From positions 1 to 16,561 of the forward strand of contig SOIC01000122.1 of the NCBI GenBank assembly GCA_004377275.1: a stretch of DNA of 16,561 nt, written 5' to 3'. The stretch comes from Dehalococcoidia bacterium. Lineage in GTDB: Bacteria; Chloroflexota; Dehalococcoidia; E44-bin15. Position 1 is the first letter of the stretch. The number at the start of each line of letters is the position of its first letter. The position numbers and the translations under genes were made by a program. Below, piece by piece: positions 1-6,617 of this stretch. The notes beneath the pieces are model-generated. The model did no database searches. It was not told the origin of the DNA and saw nothing but the letters and a program-made list of their open reading frames with translations.

Positions 1-47
1 GTCACCTCGTCAGTGGGAACCAGTGGAAAGGGGTGCATTACACAAAA

Positions 48-93
48 CGCTAGAATGTGTGGAGCATTAGGGAGTAGGCCTGTAATGGTATAC
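48..93. repeat. 46-bp repeat, copy A
   Basis: Positions 48-93 match 5467-5512 in 41 of 46 bases, in the same orientation, by direct comparison. Similarity fades out to about position 100 on the right and includes ACAA at 43-46 on the left. The copy lies about 90 bp from the point where comEC homology breaks off. It could be the end of a mobile element or a remnant of a duplicated gene tail. No transposase is visible. Confidence 0.85.
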
Positions 94-817
94 GCAAATG
101 GATGTGCGTGCAGAATGTAATTACAAAGTTGAAAAGTGTAATTACGATATCACGATAAGGCTTAATCCCATTCATTGCTACCCGTCGACTGTGAAGCCCG
201 GAGATGGCGAGGAGGTGGGCCGTCCCTGAGTCCCGGAAGTTCTCATATAAGGATGACGGTATGTTGTGGCGCAGCCCCAGGAGGATGCCCTGAGCCAGCG
301 AACCTTGAGGCTCGGAAAGCGAGGCTCCCAGCGCCTCCCCCATTCGGTGCCTGAATGAGTAGATAGCCTGAAAGGGCTGTGACCCTTGCCCGCTCTCCTC
401 GCGCTCGATATCGGGGTAATACATTGCGGAGTAGATCCCCTGGCGGGCGAGGTAGGCACGGTAGTCGAAACCGTCGAGATCCTCAGGTGGCTCCTCAAGC
501 TCACCGGTTACTCTCAGCAAATCACCGTTCTCATAAGCGGGATACCTCGTGGTGCGCACCAGGACAGTACCCGAGACCTCTTGCCCGTTTATCTCCCTCG
601 CTGAGAGGATGAGCTTGGTCGATGAATCTCTAGGCTTGGGCTCCTCAACCACCACCCCGGTGATCGCCACAGTCTCTTTGCCAATATAAGGCGGGAGCTC
701 GTCGCCGGTGGGGACGGCACCGTATCTGAGGGCGCCGCAGAGGAGGAGAGCGATACAGATCCCGCCTAAAAGGAGGGGCCTATTTTTTCGCCAGAGGAGA
801 GTGATAAGGAGGGTCAC
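50..817 (-). pseudogene. comEC: Truncated comEC (N-terminal part only)
   Basis: ComEC is the inner-membrane channel for single-stranded DNA uptake. Residues 1-209 are recognisable: N-terminal hydrophobic segments (about 14-34), the soluble OB-like DUF4131 region (about 45-135), then the start of the Competence domain ending in the hallmark HLLAISGLH (201-209). Full ComEC proteins are far longer (roughly 450-800 aa) and continue 'HVG…' into the membrane channel. Here homology stops at nt 191, and the next 46 codons are unrelated sequence running through an intergenic repeat to a stop at 50. The channel helices and the C-terminal beta-lactamase-like domain are absent, so DNA uptake function is not expected. 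The start is GTG at 817 with no clear ribosome binding site, and the frame is open further upstream. The gene is divergent from the glycosyltransferase gene at 869. I am sure of the family and fairly sure it is broken; a contig-assembly artefact at about 190 is the alternative. Confidence 0.8.
116..151. promoter_or_regulatory. Paired GTAATTAC palindromes (possible operator)
   Basis: Two perfect 8-bp palindromes GTAATTAC lie at 117-124 and 138-145, exactly 21 bp apart (two helical turns), followed by the palindrome GATATC at 146-151. The first extends to TGTAATTACA (116-125). The spacing fits a dimeric regulator binding one DNA face, but no regulated gene is evident here because the site sits beyond the truncated comEC. 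Regulatory function is inferred. Confidence 0.3.
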
Positions 818-829
818 CGATGATATAAT
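801..829 (+). promoter_or_regulatory. Candidate promoter for the glycosyltransferase gene
   Basis: A perfect -10 hexamer TATAAT lies at 824-829. A weak -35 (GTGATA, 4/6 to TTGACA) lies at 801-806, 17 bp upstream. It is 40 bp before the ATG at 869 and overlaps the 5' end of the divergent comEC. Function is inferred from consensus only. Confidence 0.4.
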
Positions 830-868
830 ACAGTCGCAAGCCTGGCGAACATATAGTCGTTAAAGAAA

Positions 869-2032
869 ATGTGGTATTTATATCAAGTCATAATCACCTT
901 CTGTCTTGCCATATTCATGGTCAATATCATTCTGAATCTGAGGGCGCTCCACCGGCTGGGAGACGAAAAGGGGAAATTGCCCGAGCCCCTGCCCCTCATC
1001 TCAATTCTGATCCCCGCCCGAAACGAGGAATCGAATATAGTCACCTGTCTGGATTCCCTGAGGAGACAGGATTACCCCAACTACGAGATCTTAGTCCTGG
1101 ACGATAACTCCAGCGACAACACGGCTGCTGTGGTGGAGGAGATAGCCGCTGCGGACCCCAGGGTGAGGCTGCTTCGCGGGAAGCCCCTACCCCGGGGGTG
1201 GACGGGGAAGTCCTTCGCCTGCCACCAGCTTGCCGCTGAGGCCAGAGGCTCTTGGTTGCTCTTCACCGACGCCGACACTATTCATGCACCGGCGATGCTG
1301 CGCAGCGCTCTGGCTTATGCCTCAAGTAACAGGCTGACCCTGCTCTCCGGTATCCCCCTGTGGCCTGCCGTTTCCTTCTCTCAGAGAGTCGTTATCCCCA
1401 TCATGTACTTCATCCTTCTCATTTGGCTCCCTTTATGGTGGCTGCAGGGCTCCAGCAAGGCCAATGGTGGGATTGCCATCGGGCAGTTCCTTTTCTTCTC
1501 GGCCTCAGACTACCGCGAGATAGGTGGGCACGAGGCTGTAAAATCACGCATACTGGAGGATGTCTGGTTGGGGATCGAGACAGTGCGTCACGGCAAGCGG
1601 CAAGGGGTTGTTGACCTTTCTCAGATTGTTTCTAGCCGCATGTACGAAGGGGTGGGCGACCTGTGGGAGGGCTTCAGTAGGTGGACTTATGCGGTAACTG
1701 ACATCTCTCCCTGGATTTTAGGCGTGATGATGCCGGCGGCGATCGCCTTTTTTATCGCCCCTTTCATCCTGGTGGCCTGGCACCTTTTACCGATGTTCGC
1801 CGGGTTCGGTTGGTTGCTGTTCCTTTTCATCGTCACGCAGGTGGCGCTCCTTCTGCTGATGCGTGTCCTAATTGACCGTCGCTTTCACCAATCGTGGCTT
1901 TACTCCCTGTCGCACCCTGTGAGCATCTCCTTCCTGCTGGCCTGCAGTATCCATGGGTTCGTTAAGCGCTTAGGCGGTGGTGACGTGTACTGGAAACAGC
2001 GAGACTACACGCCCGGAGCGGGGATAGAGTAG
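869..2032 (+). CDS. Membrane-associated family 2 glycosyltransferase (CrtQ/CruC/HpnB-like)
   Basis: A processive-type GT-A glycosyltransferase, probably acting on a lipid acceptor at the inner face of the membrane. One N-terminal membrane helix (about 5-24) precedes the GT2 domain. The nucleotide-sugar motifs are ISILIPARNEE (45-54), DD at 78-79, the metal-binding DAD at 134-136 and the catalytic-base motif ED at 230-231. A hydrophobic segment at 173-193 and C-terminal membrane helices (about 282-333 and 350-365) follow, then the tail 'GDVYWKQRDY'. That tail resembles the V-x-W-K-G-R-x-Y ending of carotenoid and hopanoid-associated GT2 enzymes. Length 387 aa is normal for that group. The start is ATG at 869 with a weak AAAGA upstream. 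No carotenoid or hopanoid genes lie nearby, so the acceptor is unknown. The gene is monocistronic here and divergent from comEC. Confidence 0.85.
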   Translation: MWYLYQVIITFCLAIFMVNIILNLRALHRLGDEKGKLPEPLPLISILIPARNEESNIVTCLDSLRRQDYPNYEILVLDDNSSDNTAAVVEEIAAADPRVRLLRGKPLPRGWTGKSFACHQLAAEARGSWLLFTDADTIHAPAMLRSALAYASSNRLTLLSGIPLWPAVSFSQRVVIPIMYFILLIWLPLWWLQGSSKANGGIAIGQFLFFSASDYREIGGHEAVKSRILEDVWLGIETVRHGKRQGVVDLSQIVSSRMYEGVGDLWEGFSRWTYAVTDISPWILGVMMPAAIAFFIAPFILVAWHLLPMFAGFGWLLFLFIVTQVALLLLMRVLIDRRFHQSWLYSLSHPVSISFLLACSIHGFVKRLGGGDVYWKQRDYTPGAGIE

Positions 2033-2348
2033 GGCCGGCGGCGTTGGTTCCCCTCGCCCGGAGAGGCCTGTTGGGATTTGTGGGTCTCGTCTTGATGCTC
2101 TTTTCTAGCAACCTCTCCAGATGGGTTGAGGTTGAGCGGTAGGCAGTATACACCTTCCCCTCCCAAATCCGCCTGGCTGGGCTTAACTCCGGCTAATACG
2201 AATTTAAGGTTTCTTGTAAAGAGACAGTGCTATTCCATTTCACTCTGGCTAGCTGTATAATCGAGGACACGTCATAACTACGGTAGATAATCTAAAGTTT
2301 AAGTTGGGGAATTTCGCCGTTGAACGTTATTAGAATTAAGAGATTACT
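2033..2348. other. Non-coding spacer between glycosyltransferase and methyltransferase
   Basis: These 316 bp hold no convincing gene. Seen: an inverted repeat AACCTC (2110-2115)/GAGGTT (2128-2133) with no U-tract, and a TATAAT at 2256-2261. Base composition shifts from GC-rich to AT-rich at about 2190, marking a probable junction between two blocks of different origin. Confidence 0.6.
2256..2261 (+). promoter_or_regulatory. Possible -10 element for the methyltransferase gene
   Basis: A perfect TATAAT stands 88 bp before the TTG start, in AT-rich DNA where chance matches are common. The 6-mer 17 bp upstream (TTCCAT, 2233-2238) is a poor -35. Low certainty. Confidence 0.25.
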
Positions 2349-2954
2349 TTGGACGCAGCGATAGACAAAAAAGAATTAAGGCTTGTGAATACTCCATTGA
2401 GGGGATTCTTCCAAAGACATTATGAGTTTAGGACTTTTAAGGAATACCTCAGAAAGAATCATATTGATTTAACCAATAAGGTGATATTAGATGTTGGTTG
2501 TGGTTCTGGTTATAGCTCAGAGCTAATAATACAGGAGCTTCAACCCAAAGAGCTTTTCGCATTCGATATTATGCCAGAAGAGGTTGAACTTGCTAAGCAA
2601 AGAGGCCTATCGGCAAATATATTTGTTGGAGACGTGACGGATATTAAACTTCCTTCTGAGAAATTTGATGCGGTGTTTATATTTGATGTTCTTCATCATG
2701 TACCAGAATGGCGTACTGCTCTTAAAGAGATAAATAGAGTACTTAAATCTGGCGGGGTTCTCTTAGTTCAGGAACCAAATAAGAAGGGCTTGGACGGTAT
2801 AGAGCGCTATTTCAAGATTCATCATCCCAAGGAGTCTAGATTTGAGCCACCAGAATTTATTGAGGGTTTAGAAGAATCTGGATTTCGTGTGGTTGACAAA
2901 AGAAAGCTGTATGTGGGGCTTTTCCAAAGTTGTATGTGCATAAAGAAAGAATAA
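2349..2954 (+). CDS. Class I SAM-dependent methyltransferase, AT-rich
   Basis: A 201-aa Methyltransf_11-type protein. Motif I is DVGCGSGYSS (48-57), which binds S-adenosylmethionine. An acidic residue follows at D73 (FAFDI), then GDVTDIKLP (94-102), the motif IV region FDAVFIFDVLHHVPEW (107-122) and LKSGGVLLVQEPNK (132-145). The substrate cannot be read from the sequence; the family methylates small molecules, quinones or lipids. The start is TTG at 2349: an in-frame TAA at 2337 excludes anything longer, and AAGAG (2338-2342) is a plausible ribosome binding site. Base composition is markedly AT-rich (37% GC counted over 2401-2460) against GC-rich neighbours, which suggests horizontal acquisition. 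It ends in four consecutive in-frame stops, TAA TAA TGA TAG (2952-2963). Confidence 0.85.
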   Translation: MDAAIDKKELRLVNTPLRGFFQRHYEFRTFKEYLRKNHIDLTNKVILDVGCGSGYSSELIIQELQPKELFAFDIMPEEVELAKQRGLSANIFVGDVTDIKLPSEKFDAVFIFDVLHHVPEWRTALKEINRVLKSGGVLLVQEPNKKGLDGIERYFKIHHPKESRFEPPEFIEGLEESGFRVVDKRKLYVGLFQSCMCIKKE

Positions 2955-2962
2955 TAATGATA

Positions 2963-2984
2963 GCTAACCCGCTTATCGGTTGGC
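2963..2984 (+). terminator. Weak hairpin after the methyltransferase gene
   Basis: GCTAACC (2963-2969) pairs with GGTTGGC (2978-2984) in a 7-bp stem including one G-U, with an 8-nt loop. It begins within the run of stop codons. No U-tract follows, so intrinsic termination is doubtful. Confidence 0.3.
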
Positions 2985-3011
2985 AGCAGGATAGTCAACG
3001 GTTCGCTAGGT

Positions 3012-3066
3012 GTCTAACAGTTCGTCAGAATGTTACGTCTTTCTCATTCTGAATAGAACGGTGAAT
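3012..3066. repeat. attC-like imperfect inverted repeat (copy B)
   Basis: GTCTAAC (3012-3018) is followed by a perfect 8-bp inverted repeat TCAGAATG (3025-3032)/CATTCTGA (3045-3052) with a 12-nt loop. Outer arms GTTC (3021 region) and GAAC (3056-3059) also pair. The right end GGTGAAT (3060-3066) is one base off the GTTRRRY core of integron attC sites. The left side matches 18 of 21 bases with 5457-5477. At 55 bp it is at the lower limit for attC. The recombination role is inferred and weak; the inverted repeat itself is directly seen. Confidence 0.35.
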
Positions 3067-3259
3067 AAATCTCTTCCTTCCGTCCCAGGTTAGGAAGATG
3101 GCCTTTTCGGATTCATGTTGGGCATCAAAATCACACTCGGCGATAGGACTGGTGCTGACGAGGCATACACCACTGAGTCGACAACGATCGACCTGAACCC
3201 CTCGATCAAATCCAGCACCAGCCTGGTCGTACACTATTCCGTGGCATGAACAAAGCTGG

Positions 3260-3272
3260 GGAAGAGGCTTCC
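3260..3272 (-). terminator. Short stem after the E1 beta gene
   Basis: GGAAG (3260-3264) and CTTCC (3268-3272) form a perfect 5-bp stem with a 3-nt loop, 34 nt past the E1 beta stop on the minus strand. A short T-rich stretch follows (…CAGCTTTGTTC). A weak terminator candidate. Confidence 0.25.
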
Positions 3273-3305
3273 TCAGGGGACAACCGACAAAGGTGAGAGC
3301 AGGGA

Positions 3306-4319
3306 CTACCGCTCCATCAGTTTCAGGGCTGCATCCACGATGCGCCTTGTGTTGGGGAGAACCTGATCCTCAAGTTCACGGGAATAAGGGATGGTCCCCT
3401 CCGTGCAGACACGGCCGTACCGGACCGTAATCCCAGCCTCCAGTACGACGGCTGCAAGTTCTCCAGAGAGGCCGAAGTCCCGGTAGTCCTCATCCACGAC
3501 TAGCAGACGTCCGCTTCTGGAGATAGCCCCGCAGAGCACCTCCCGGTCCAGCGGTGAAACAGTTCTTAGATCCAGCACGCCCGCAGAGATCCCTTTCTCT
3601 TCGAGGACAGCCGCTGCCTCCATGCAACGGTGGACACCGACAGCCACGCTCACCAAGGTAATGTCTTCGCCCTCCCGCCGAGTAGCTGCCTTTCCCAATG
3701 GCACCGGGGTCCAACTGTCCGGAACCGGGCCGCTGACACCTTCCAATGGTACGTCAAACCCCACAGTAGTCCGTCCACCCGACCCCATGTAGTACAGCCA
3801 ATAGCTGGCAAGTAGCTTGTGTTCCAGGTAGATTACCGGACCTTCATGTTCGATGGCTGAGAGCATCATTCCACCGGCATCCGCAGGGGTTGAAGGCGCC
3901 ACCACGGTTAGTCCAGGAATATGTGCCAGCCAACCCCACAGGGTCTGCTCATGTTGCCCGGAATCCCCATAGCCCCCACCGCACGCAGTTCGGACGACCA
4001 AGGGGACCTTCCATTTGCCGCCGGAGAAGGCCTCGATCTTGGCAGCATGGTTGAGCAGGGCATCCATGGCTACCCCGATAAAGTCTACCAGCATGACCTC
4101 CACCACGGGCCGCAGGCCTGCCATGGCGGCTCCCACTGCCGCGCCCACGAATGCAGCCTCACTGATGGGGGCCGAACGAACCCTTTGTTCACCGAAACGT
4201 GCAAACAGGTTCATCCGCAGCGCGTGAACGTCCTCTCCAAGGATCACGATCCTAGAATCGCTAGCCATGGCATCGCTCAGTGCATCCTCGATGGCATCGG
4301 CAAAGCTCATAGTTCTCAT
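3306..4319 (-). CDS. 2-oxoacid/acetoin dehydrogenase-type E1 component, beta subunit
   Basis: Partner of the alpha subunit encoded just upstream. Together they form the thiamine-diphosphate E1 enzyme that decarboxylates a 2-oxoacid (or cleaves acetoin) and passes the acyl group to a lipoyl E2. Seen: the family start SFADAI-DAL, GEDV (28-31), ISEAAFVGAAVGAAMAGLRP (52-71) with the ThDP-activating glutamate E54, GQHEQTLWGWLAHIPGLTVV (121-140) with the conserved His 123, and the C-terminal transketolase_C segment with VVDEDY (274-279) and 'IPYSRELEDQVLP'. Length 337 aa is normal to slightly long; an extra stretch at about 170-206 is family-atypical. The start ATG at 4319 has a strong GGAGGA site. 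It follows E1 alpha by 74 bp and is probably co-transcribed. No E2 (lipoyl acyltransferase) or E3 gene is present in the window, so the substrate is undetermined. Confidence 0.9.
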   Translation of the reverse strand: MRTMSFADAIEDALSDAMASDSRIVILGEDVHALRMNLFARFGEQRVRSAPISEAAFVGAAVGAAMAGLRPVVEVMLVDFIGVAMDALLNHAAKIEAFSGGKWKVPLVVRTACGGGYGDSGQHEQTLWGWLAHIPGLTVVAPSTPADAGGMMLSAIEHEGPVIYLEHKLLASYWLYYMGSGGRTTVGFDVPLEGVSGPVPDSWTPVPLGKAATRREGEDITLVSVAVGVHRCMEAAAVLEEKGISAGVLDLRTVSPLDREVLCGAISRSGRLLVVDEDYRDFGLSGELAAVVLEAGITVRYGRVCTEGTIPYSRELEDQVLPNTRRIVDAALKLMER

Positions 4320-4393
4320 TGTTTGTTCCTCCGAATCCAGTGAAGGCTCATAGGCTAACCTTGTTGACCTGGGAAGGTTCTTATCATCGTAGA

Positions 4394-5266
4394 TCAGGGG
4401 GACGACAAAGCAATTTCCACCGCCTTTTGGATTTCCTGATCCACCTCTTTTTGAATCTCCTCCAGACGAGTCTTTTCTGTCCCTAGCCTCCGTTGGATCC
4501 GATCAAGGGGATCACGGTCCTGGTCTGTCCTGATTTGACCGATCATGAGGAAGTGCCCCTCGAGGCGGGGGCAGTGGGCCAGCAGAAAGGTGGGCCCGTT
4601 TCCATTTCGTGCCCGATCCGCTCCCTGGCCTGCAGCATTCCATACCGCCTCCACGTCGGTCCCGTCTATCTCCATGGCGGGCATACCGAAGGCCTTTGCG
4701 CGGTCGATCAGGTTTCCTCCAGTAACAGAATGGGAGAGGGTGGTGATTGCCCATTGGTTATCTTTGCAGACAAACAGCATGGGTAGCTTCCAGGCAACGG
4801 CCAGGTTGAGGGTCTCCACCAGCATCCCCTGGTTCATCGCCCCTTCCCCGAAGAAGGCCACGGCCAGATTCTCCGGACGGAGACATTGAGCGGCCAGAGC
4901 GAAGCCTGCAGCTACGGGGCCGGATGAACCCACAATCCCTGAAGATGCAGCAAGGTGCTCCGGAGAAAATAGGTGCATATGTCCGCCCATGCCGCAACAG
5001 AGGCCATCCTCACTACCCAGAAACTCCCGCAGAAGAACTACCAGATCCACTCCGCGGGCAACTAGTGGAGGCGTGCCGCGGTGATCGAGGGCCATTGCAT
5101 CCCCCTCCTGAAGGTGGTCTACAACACCTGCGGCAATGGCTTCTTCTCCAATTCCCAGGTGCATCTCCCCGGAGATTTTCCCCTTTTCCCACAAATCCTT
5201 AACAAACTCCTCAAACCGTCTACTCCGGAGCATTTGTCGGTAAAGAGACCATAGATCAGGTTCCAT
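4394..5266 (-). CDS. 2-oxoacid/acetoin dehydrogenase-type E1 component, alpha subunit
   Basis: First gene of a two-gene operon. Features of the E1_dh family: YRQMLRSRRFEE (9-20), GEMHLGIGEEAIAAGV (33-48), DHRGTPPLVARG (61-72), GGHMHLF (94-100), GIVGSSGPVAAGFALA (110-125). The ThDP/Mg motif begins G140-E-G-A-M-N and ends CKDNQW (167-172). The usual motif is GDG…NN, so E141 replaces the metal-binding Asp and the final NN is DN. The active-site loop, usually a short R-x-x-GHS segment, reads RLEGHFLMIGQIRTDQDRDP (234-253). At 290 aa it is shorter than typical 320-370-aa homologues. The start ATG at 5266 is preceded by GGGAGGAG, a strong ribosome binding site, and by a good promoter at 5303-5332. 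Family assignment is firm; whether it has classical activity is less sure. Confidence 0.88.
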   Translation of the reverse strand: MEPDLWSLYRQMLRSRRFEEFVKDLWEKGKISGEMHLGIGEEAIAAGVVDHLQEGDAMALDHRGTPPLVARGVDLVVLLREFLGSEDGLCCGMGGHMHLFSPEHLAASSGIVGSSGPVAAGFALAAQCLRPENLAVAFFGEGAMNQGMLVETLNLAVAWKLPMLFVCKDNQWAITTLSHSVTGGNLIDRAKAFGMPAMEIDGTDVEAVWNAAGQGADRARNGNGPTFLLAHCPRLEGHFLMIGQIRTDQDRDPLDRIQRRLGTEKTRLEEIQKEVDQEIQKAVEIALSSP

Positions 5267-5302
5267 ATTCTCCTCCCTGGAGTGATAATGTATATCGCTG
5301 GC

Positions 5303-5332
5303 ATACTATGCCTTTCTCGCCTTCAATGTCAA
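5303..5332 (-). promoter_or_regulatory. Sigma-70-type promoter of the E1 alpha-beta operon
   Basis: On the minus strand a perfect TTGACA (5327-5332) is followed after 18 bp by TAGTAT (5303-5308, 4/6 to TATAAT). Transcription would start near 5296, about 30 nt before the ATG, which carries its own GGAGG site. It is one of the two best promoter matches in the window. Confidence 0.55.
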
Positions 5333-5437
5333 GCTTCCTAGCTCCTGTCTGCGCTTTAGTACTCCCTCCCGGCCTCCCAACGGCGTTGTTGCACATTAAG
5401 CCATTTTGTTTGATCAGGTGCCGGCGCAACCGGGGAA

Positions 5438-5454
5438 GCAATTCTTCGGAATGC
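5438..5454. other. Small hairpin with C(UUCG)G tetraloop
   Basis: GC-(A)-ATTC (5438-5444) and GAAT-GC (5449-5454) flank TTCG (5445-5448). In plus-strand RNA this is the very stable C(UUCG)G tetraloop, with one bulged A. In minus-strand RNA it lies about 84 nt past the ychF stop but no U-tract follows. Its role is unknown. Confidence 0.3.
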
Positions 5455-5456
5455 GA

Positions 5457-5512
5457 TCTAACAATTCGCTAGAATGTGTGGTGCATTAGGGAGCAAGCCT
5501 GTAATGGTGTGC
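5457..5512. repeat. 46-bp repeat, copy C, with copy-B-like left edge
   Basis: Positions 5467-5512 match copy A (48-93) at 41 of 46 bases. The left edge, TCTAACAATTCGCTAGAATGT (5457-5477), matches the left side of the inverted repeat at 3013-3033 at 18 of 21 bases. The copy lies between the ychF stop (5538) and the E1 promoter. C therefore links copies A and B into one repeat family. Confidence 0.8.
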
Positions 5513-5537
5513 CCGAACGAGTGGAGAGGGTGACAGA

Positions 5538-6617
5538 TTAGATATTGAACAGGAAGGTGATGACATCCCCGTCTTCGACGATGTAGCTCTTGCCTTCGGT
5601 GTGGAGCAGTCCCCCTTTTCTGCCCTCGGCTATGCTGCCGCACTTCACCAGGTCATCATAGCCAATTACCTCGGCCCTGATGAAGCCCCGCTCCATATCT
5701 GAGTGAATCTTACCCGCCGCCTGCACCGCGGTAGTATCGCGGCGGATGGTCCATGCCTTCACCTCGTCGGAGACGAAGGTAAAAAAGGAGATCAGCCCCA
5801 GCAAGTCGTAGGAGAGTTTGATTATGCGGTTCAGCGCTGCCTCCGCGATGCCCATATCGGAGCGGAACTCCTGGGCATCGGCATCATCAAGCTGGGCCAG
5901 CTCCATCTCCAGCTTGCCACAGAGGACGGCAACCTCCAGATGCGGGCGACGGTATTTTTTGCGCCAATCCTCCTCCAGGGAGCTGGCCTGGGGCAGCCTT
6001 TCCTCCCCGATGTTAAACACCGCAAGGAGCGGCTTGGCGCTCAAGAACTGGTAGCCTGAGATGGCTTTTCGCTCGTCCTCGCTCAGCTCTTGCTCTCTGA
6101 TGGGCACCTCGCTCTCCAGGGCAACCTTGAGCCTCGCCAGAAGCGCTTCCTCTTTGGCAAAGGCCTCGCGCTCATGGGCCTTTGCCCCTTTGAGGGAGGC
6201 CTCTATCCTATGCAGTCTTTTTTCCATGATGGAGAGGTCGGACAAGGTGAGCTCCAGCTCCAGTATCTTGGTGTCTCTCTCCGGGTCAATGCTGCCCTCG
6301 ACATGGGGCACCTTCTCATCCTCGAATGCGCGCACCACATGGAGCAGGCCGTCCGCCTGGCTGAGATGGGCCAGGAACTCGCCGCCCAGTTCCCGTTTGG
6401 TGGGTGCGGCGACATCGATATATCGCACCTCGGCAGGTATTTTCCGCTTCGGCTGAAATATCTTATCCAGAGCCTCGAGACGCGGGTCGGGCACCTTGGC
6501 CATCCCCACATTCGGTTCGGCGGTGGTGTAAGTGCCGATCTCCGCCTTTCCCCTGGTCAGGGTATTGAAGAGTGTGGTCTTGCCGCTCTTGGGCAGCCCG
6601 ATAATCCCGATCTCCAT
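5538..6617 (-). CDS. ychF: YchF/OLA1-family GTPase/ATPase (divergent)
   Basis: A translation-associated P-loop NTPase that binds the ribosome; family members usually prefer ATP. The P-loop is GLPKSGKTT (7-15; the usual form is GLPNVGKST). The family signature EPNVGMAKVPDPR lies at 34-46, the switch II region is DVAAPTKRELGGEFLAHL (68-85), the G4-like NIGE is at 202-205 (as in YchF NxxE), and a helical coiled insertion spans about 115-185. The C-terminal TGS domain covers about 280-359, with the conserved 'IHSDMERGFIRAEVI' stretch (304-318). Length 359 aa is typical. Oddity: the DxxG of switch II is DVAA, losing the Gly. The start ATG at 6617 has AAAGG upstream. It stands alone with long flanking spacers. 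Family is certain. Confidence 0.93.
   Translation of the reverse strand: MEIGIIGLPKSGKTTLFNTLTRGKAEIGTYTTAEPNVGMAKVPDPRLEALDKIFQPKRKIPAEVRYIDVAAPTKRELGGEFLAHLSQADGLLHVVRAFEDEKVPHVEGSIDPERDTKILELELTLSDLSIMEKRLHRIEASLKGAKAHEREAFAKEEALLARLKVALESEVPIREQELSEDERKAISGYQFLSAKPLLAVFNIGEERLPQASSLEEDWRKKYRRPHLEVAVLCGKLEMELAQLDDADAQEFRSDMGIAEAALNRIIKLSYDLLGLISFFTFVSDEVKAWTIRRDTTAVQAAGKIHSDMERGFIRAEVIGYDDLVKCGSIAEGRKGGLLHTEGKSYIVEDGDVITFLFNI

Larger units (their letters stand above)
2955..3305. other. Non-coding spacer with repeat remnants
   Basis: This 351-bp stretch separates the plus-strand methyltransferase from the end of the minus-strand E1 beta gene. It holds the hairpin at 2963-2984, the attC-like inverted repeat at 3012-3066 and a short perfect stem at 3260-3272. 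A 44-codon plus-strand frame (3115-3249) begins MLGIKITLGDRTG and ends at TGA. It has no recognisable family or good ribosome binding site and may be chance or a gene remnant. The 69-codon minus-strand frame at 3025-3234 is not convincing. Confidence 0.5.

Noticed and set aside
5256..5441. 61-codon minus-strand frame upstream of E1 alpha
   Set aside because: It overlaps the E1 promoter and the E1 alpha start, has no family, and has no ribosome binding site.
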